14,189 bases of DNA from an uncultured Eubacteriales bacterium. Lineage in GTDB: Bacteria; Bacillota; Clostridia; Oscillospirales; Oscillospiraceae. The DNA is taken from assembly GCA_900553135.1 (NCBI GenBank), contig USCO01000048.1, positions 1 to 14,189 on the forward strand. Reading direction: 5' to 3'. Under the pieces are notes generated by a model. The model made no database searches and was not told the origin of the DNA. It saw nothing but the letters and a program-made list of their open reading frames with translations. Shown here one piece after another: positions 13,034 through 14,189 of this stretch. A program made the translations under genes and the position numbers. Position 1 is the first letter of the stretch. The number at the start of each line of letters is the position of its first letter.

Positions 13034-14189
13034 ATGGAACGCAACACCACCACCATTTCTCAGGCGGAAATTGACCGCCAACTGGACTTTTGCCGCCAGA
13101 TCGCCCAGATGAACGCCGATGCGGGGGAGACCCCTCTGGCCTTTGTGGACACCTACGGGTGCCAGCAGAACGAGGCCGACTCCGAGCGCATCCGGGGCTA
13201 TCTGCGCACGATGGGCTTTGACTTCACCGACGACGAGGAGCAGGCCCGCATCATCGTCATCAACACCTGCGCCATCCGGGAGCACGCCGAGCAGCGGGTG
13301 CTGGGCAACCTGGGCGCGCTGGTCCACGTGAAGCGCCGCCACCCCGACCAGATCATCTGTCTGTGCGGCTGCATGGCCCAGGAGCCCCACGTGGCCCAGA
13401 AGATCCGGGAGTCCTTCCGCCACGTGGACCTGGTCTTTGGCCCCCACGTGCTGTGGAAGTTCCCCCAGTTTATCCACACCCTGCTCACCAGCCGGGGCCG
13501 CATCTTCCAGATCCCCGACGAGGCGGGCTCCATTGCCGAGGGCATTCCCGTCGTGCGCCAGGACAGCGTCAAGGCCTGGGTGTCCATCATGTACGGCTGC
13601 AACAACTTCTGCTCCTACTGCATCGTGCCCTACGTCCGGGGCCGGGAGCGCTCCCGCAAGGCGGAGGACATTCTCGCCGAGGTGGAGTCCCTGGTGCAGG
13701 AGGGCTACAAGGACATTACTCTCCTGGGCCAGAACGTGAACTCCTACGGCAAGGACCTGGACGAGCCCATGGACTTTGCCGACCTGCTGGAGCGGGTCAA
13801 CGCCATTCCCGGGGACTTCCTCATCCGCTTTATGACCTCTCACCCCAAGGACGCCACCCACAAGCTCTTTGAGACCATGGCCCGGTGCGAAAAGGTGGCC
13901 CCCGTGCTCCACCTGCCCTTCCAGGCGGGCAACGACCGGATTTTGAAGGTGATGAACCGCCGCCACACCCGGGAGGAGTATCTGGCCAAGATTCGGGACC
14001 TGAAGGCCCTCATCCCCGACATCGTGCTCACCTCCGACGTCATCGTGGGCTTCCCCGGGGAGACTACGGAGGAGTTTGAGGACACCCTGAAGGTGCTGGA
14101 AGAGGTGCGCTTTGACGCCCTGTTCACCTTCATCTACTCCCCCCGTGTGGGCACCCCCGCCGCCAAGATGGAGGACCCCATGTCCCGGG
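13034..14189 (+). CDS. miaB: tRNA-2-methylthio-N6-dimethylallyladenosine synthase MiaB, C-terminus cut by window edge
   Basis: Radical-SAM methylthiotransferase that converts i6A37 to ms2i6A37 in tRNAs reading UNN codons, using two [4Fe-4S] clusters. 385 codons are present; the C-terminal TRAM domain lies beyond the window. The N-terminal UPF0004 domain holds the three cluster cysteines in TYGCQQNEADSE (Cys43), NTCAIREHAEQR (Cys79) and CGCMAQ (Cys113). The radical-SAM motif is GCNNFCSYCIVPYVRGRE (Cys189, Cys193, Cys196). LLGQNVNSYG, TSHPKD and PFQAGNDRILKVMNR are typical MiaB blocks that separate it from MtaB and RimO. The ATG at 13034 has GGGAGGAG three bases upstream, short but strong. It is divergent from the alanine-racemase-like gene. 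Confidence 0.97.
   Translation, partial: MERNTTTISQAEIDRQLDFCRQIAQMNADAGETPLAFVDTYGCQQNEADSERIRGYLRTMGFDFTDDEEQARIIVINTCAIREHAEQRVLGNLGALVHVKRRHPDQIICLCGCMAQEPHVAQKIRESFRHVDLVFGPHVLWKFPQFIHTLLTSRGRIFQIPDEAGSIAEGIPVVRQDSVKAWVSIMYGCNNFCSYCIVPYVRGRERSRKAEDILAEVESLVQEGYKDITLLGQNVNSYGKDLDEPMDFADLLERVNAIPGDFLIRFMTSHPKDATHKLFETMARCEKVAPVLHLPFQAGNDRILKVMNRRHTREEYLAKIRDLKALIPDIVLTSDVIVGFPGETTEEFEDTLKVLEEVRFDALFTFIYSPRVGTPAAKMEDPMSR

Noticed and set aside
12887..13966. Minus-strand open frame of 359 residues opposite miaB
   Set aside because: Antisense shadow; the plus strand encodes MiaB with every cluster cysteine in place.

Overview
The window is GC-rich bacterial DNA with strong AGGAGG-type ribosome binding sites and sigma-A-like promoters (TTGACA-like and TATAAT-like boxes, 17-18 bp apart). 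The gene set (an EF-G paralogue, an ECF sigma/anti-sigma pair, Dus, a DUF815-type ATPase, MurE, D-Asp ligase and MiaB homologues) suggests a high-GC member of the Clostridia, probably Oscillospirales. That placement is inference from gene content and composition; no marker gene settles it.

Layout. 1-1935 (-): most of an EF-G-like GTPase with unusual GTPase motifs, with its own promoter. 2162-3699 (-): an ECF sigma factor and its zinc-finger anti-sigma factor, closed by a clear terminator. 3720-4230: a gene-free mosaic of palindromes (copy A). 4239-5210 (-): a tRNA-dihydrouridine synthase. It is divergent from 5344-6546 (+), an AAA-type ATPase of the DUF815 kind, and the two promoters overlap at their -35 boxes. 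6550-7269: a bidirectional terminator, palindrome mosaic copy B, and a terminator for the opposing operon. 7270-12752 (-): four genes read in the order alanine-racemase-like protein, D-aspartate-ligase-like ATP-grasp enzyme, aspartate/glutamate racemase, MurE-like Mur ligase with a C-terminal kinase-like extension. Palindrome mosaic copy C (9993-10410) sits between the second and third. 13034 to the end (+): miaB, cut by the window edge.

The most interesting part is the four-gene cluster. An aspartate racemase can supply D-Asp, and the ATP-grasp protein resembles the ligases that attach D-Asp to peptidoglycan precursors. The MurE homologue has lost the usual third-residue specificity motif and carries a degenerate acetylglutamate-kinase-like tail. 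The alanine-racemase homologue lacks the PLP lysine. Together they look like a specialised D-amino-acid ligation pathway, perhaps for cell wall or a small peptide; this is a hypothesis.

The second item is the three palindrome mosaics. Their hairpin arms differ between copies but stay complementary, and one block in B is inverted relative to A. They resemble REP/BIME-type mobile palindromes. One related palindrome appears to serve as an operon terminator, and element ends sit next to the ribosome binding sites of two genes.

No tRNA, rRNA, CRISPR array, complete insertion sequence or phage gene was seen.
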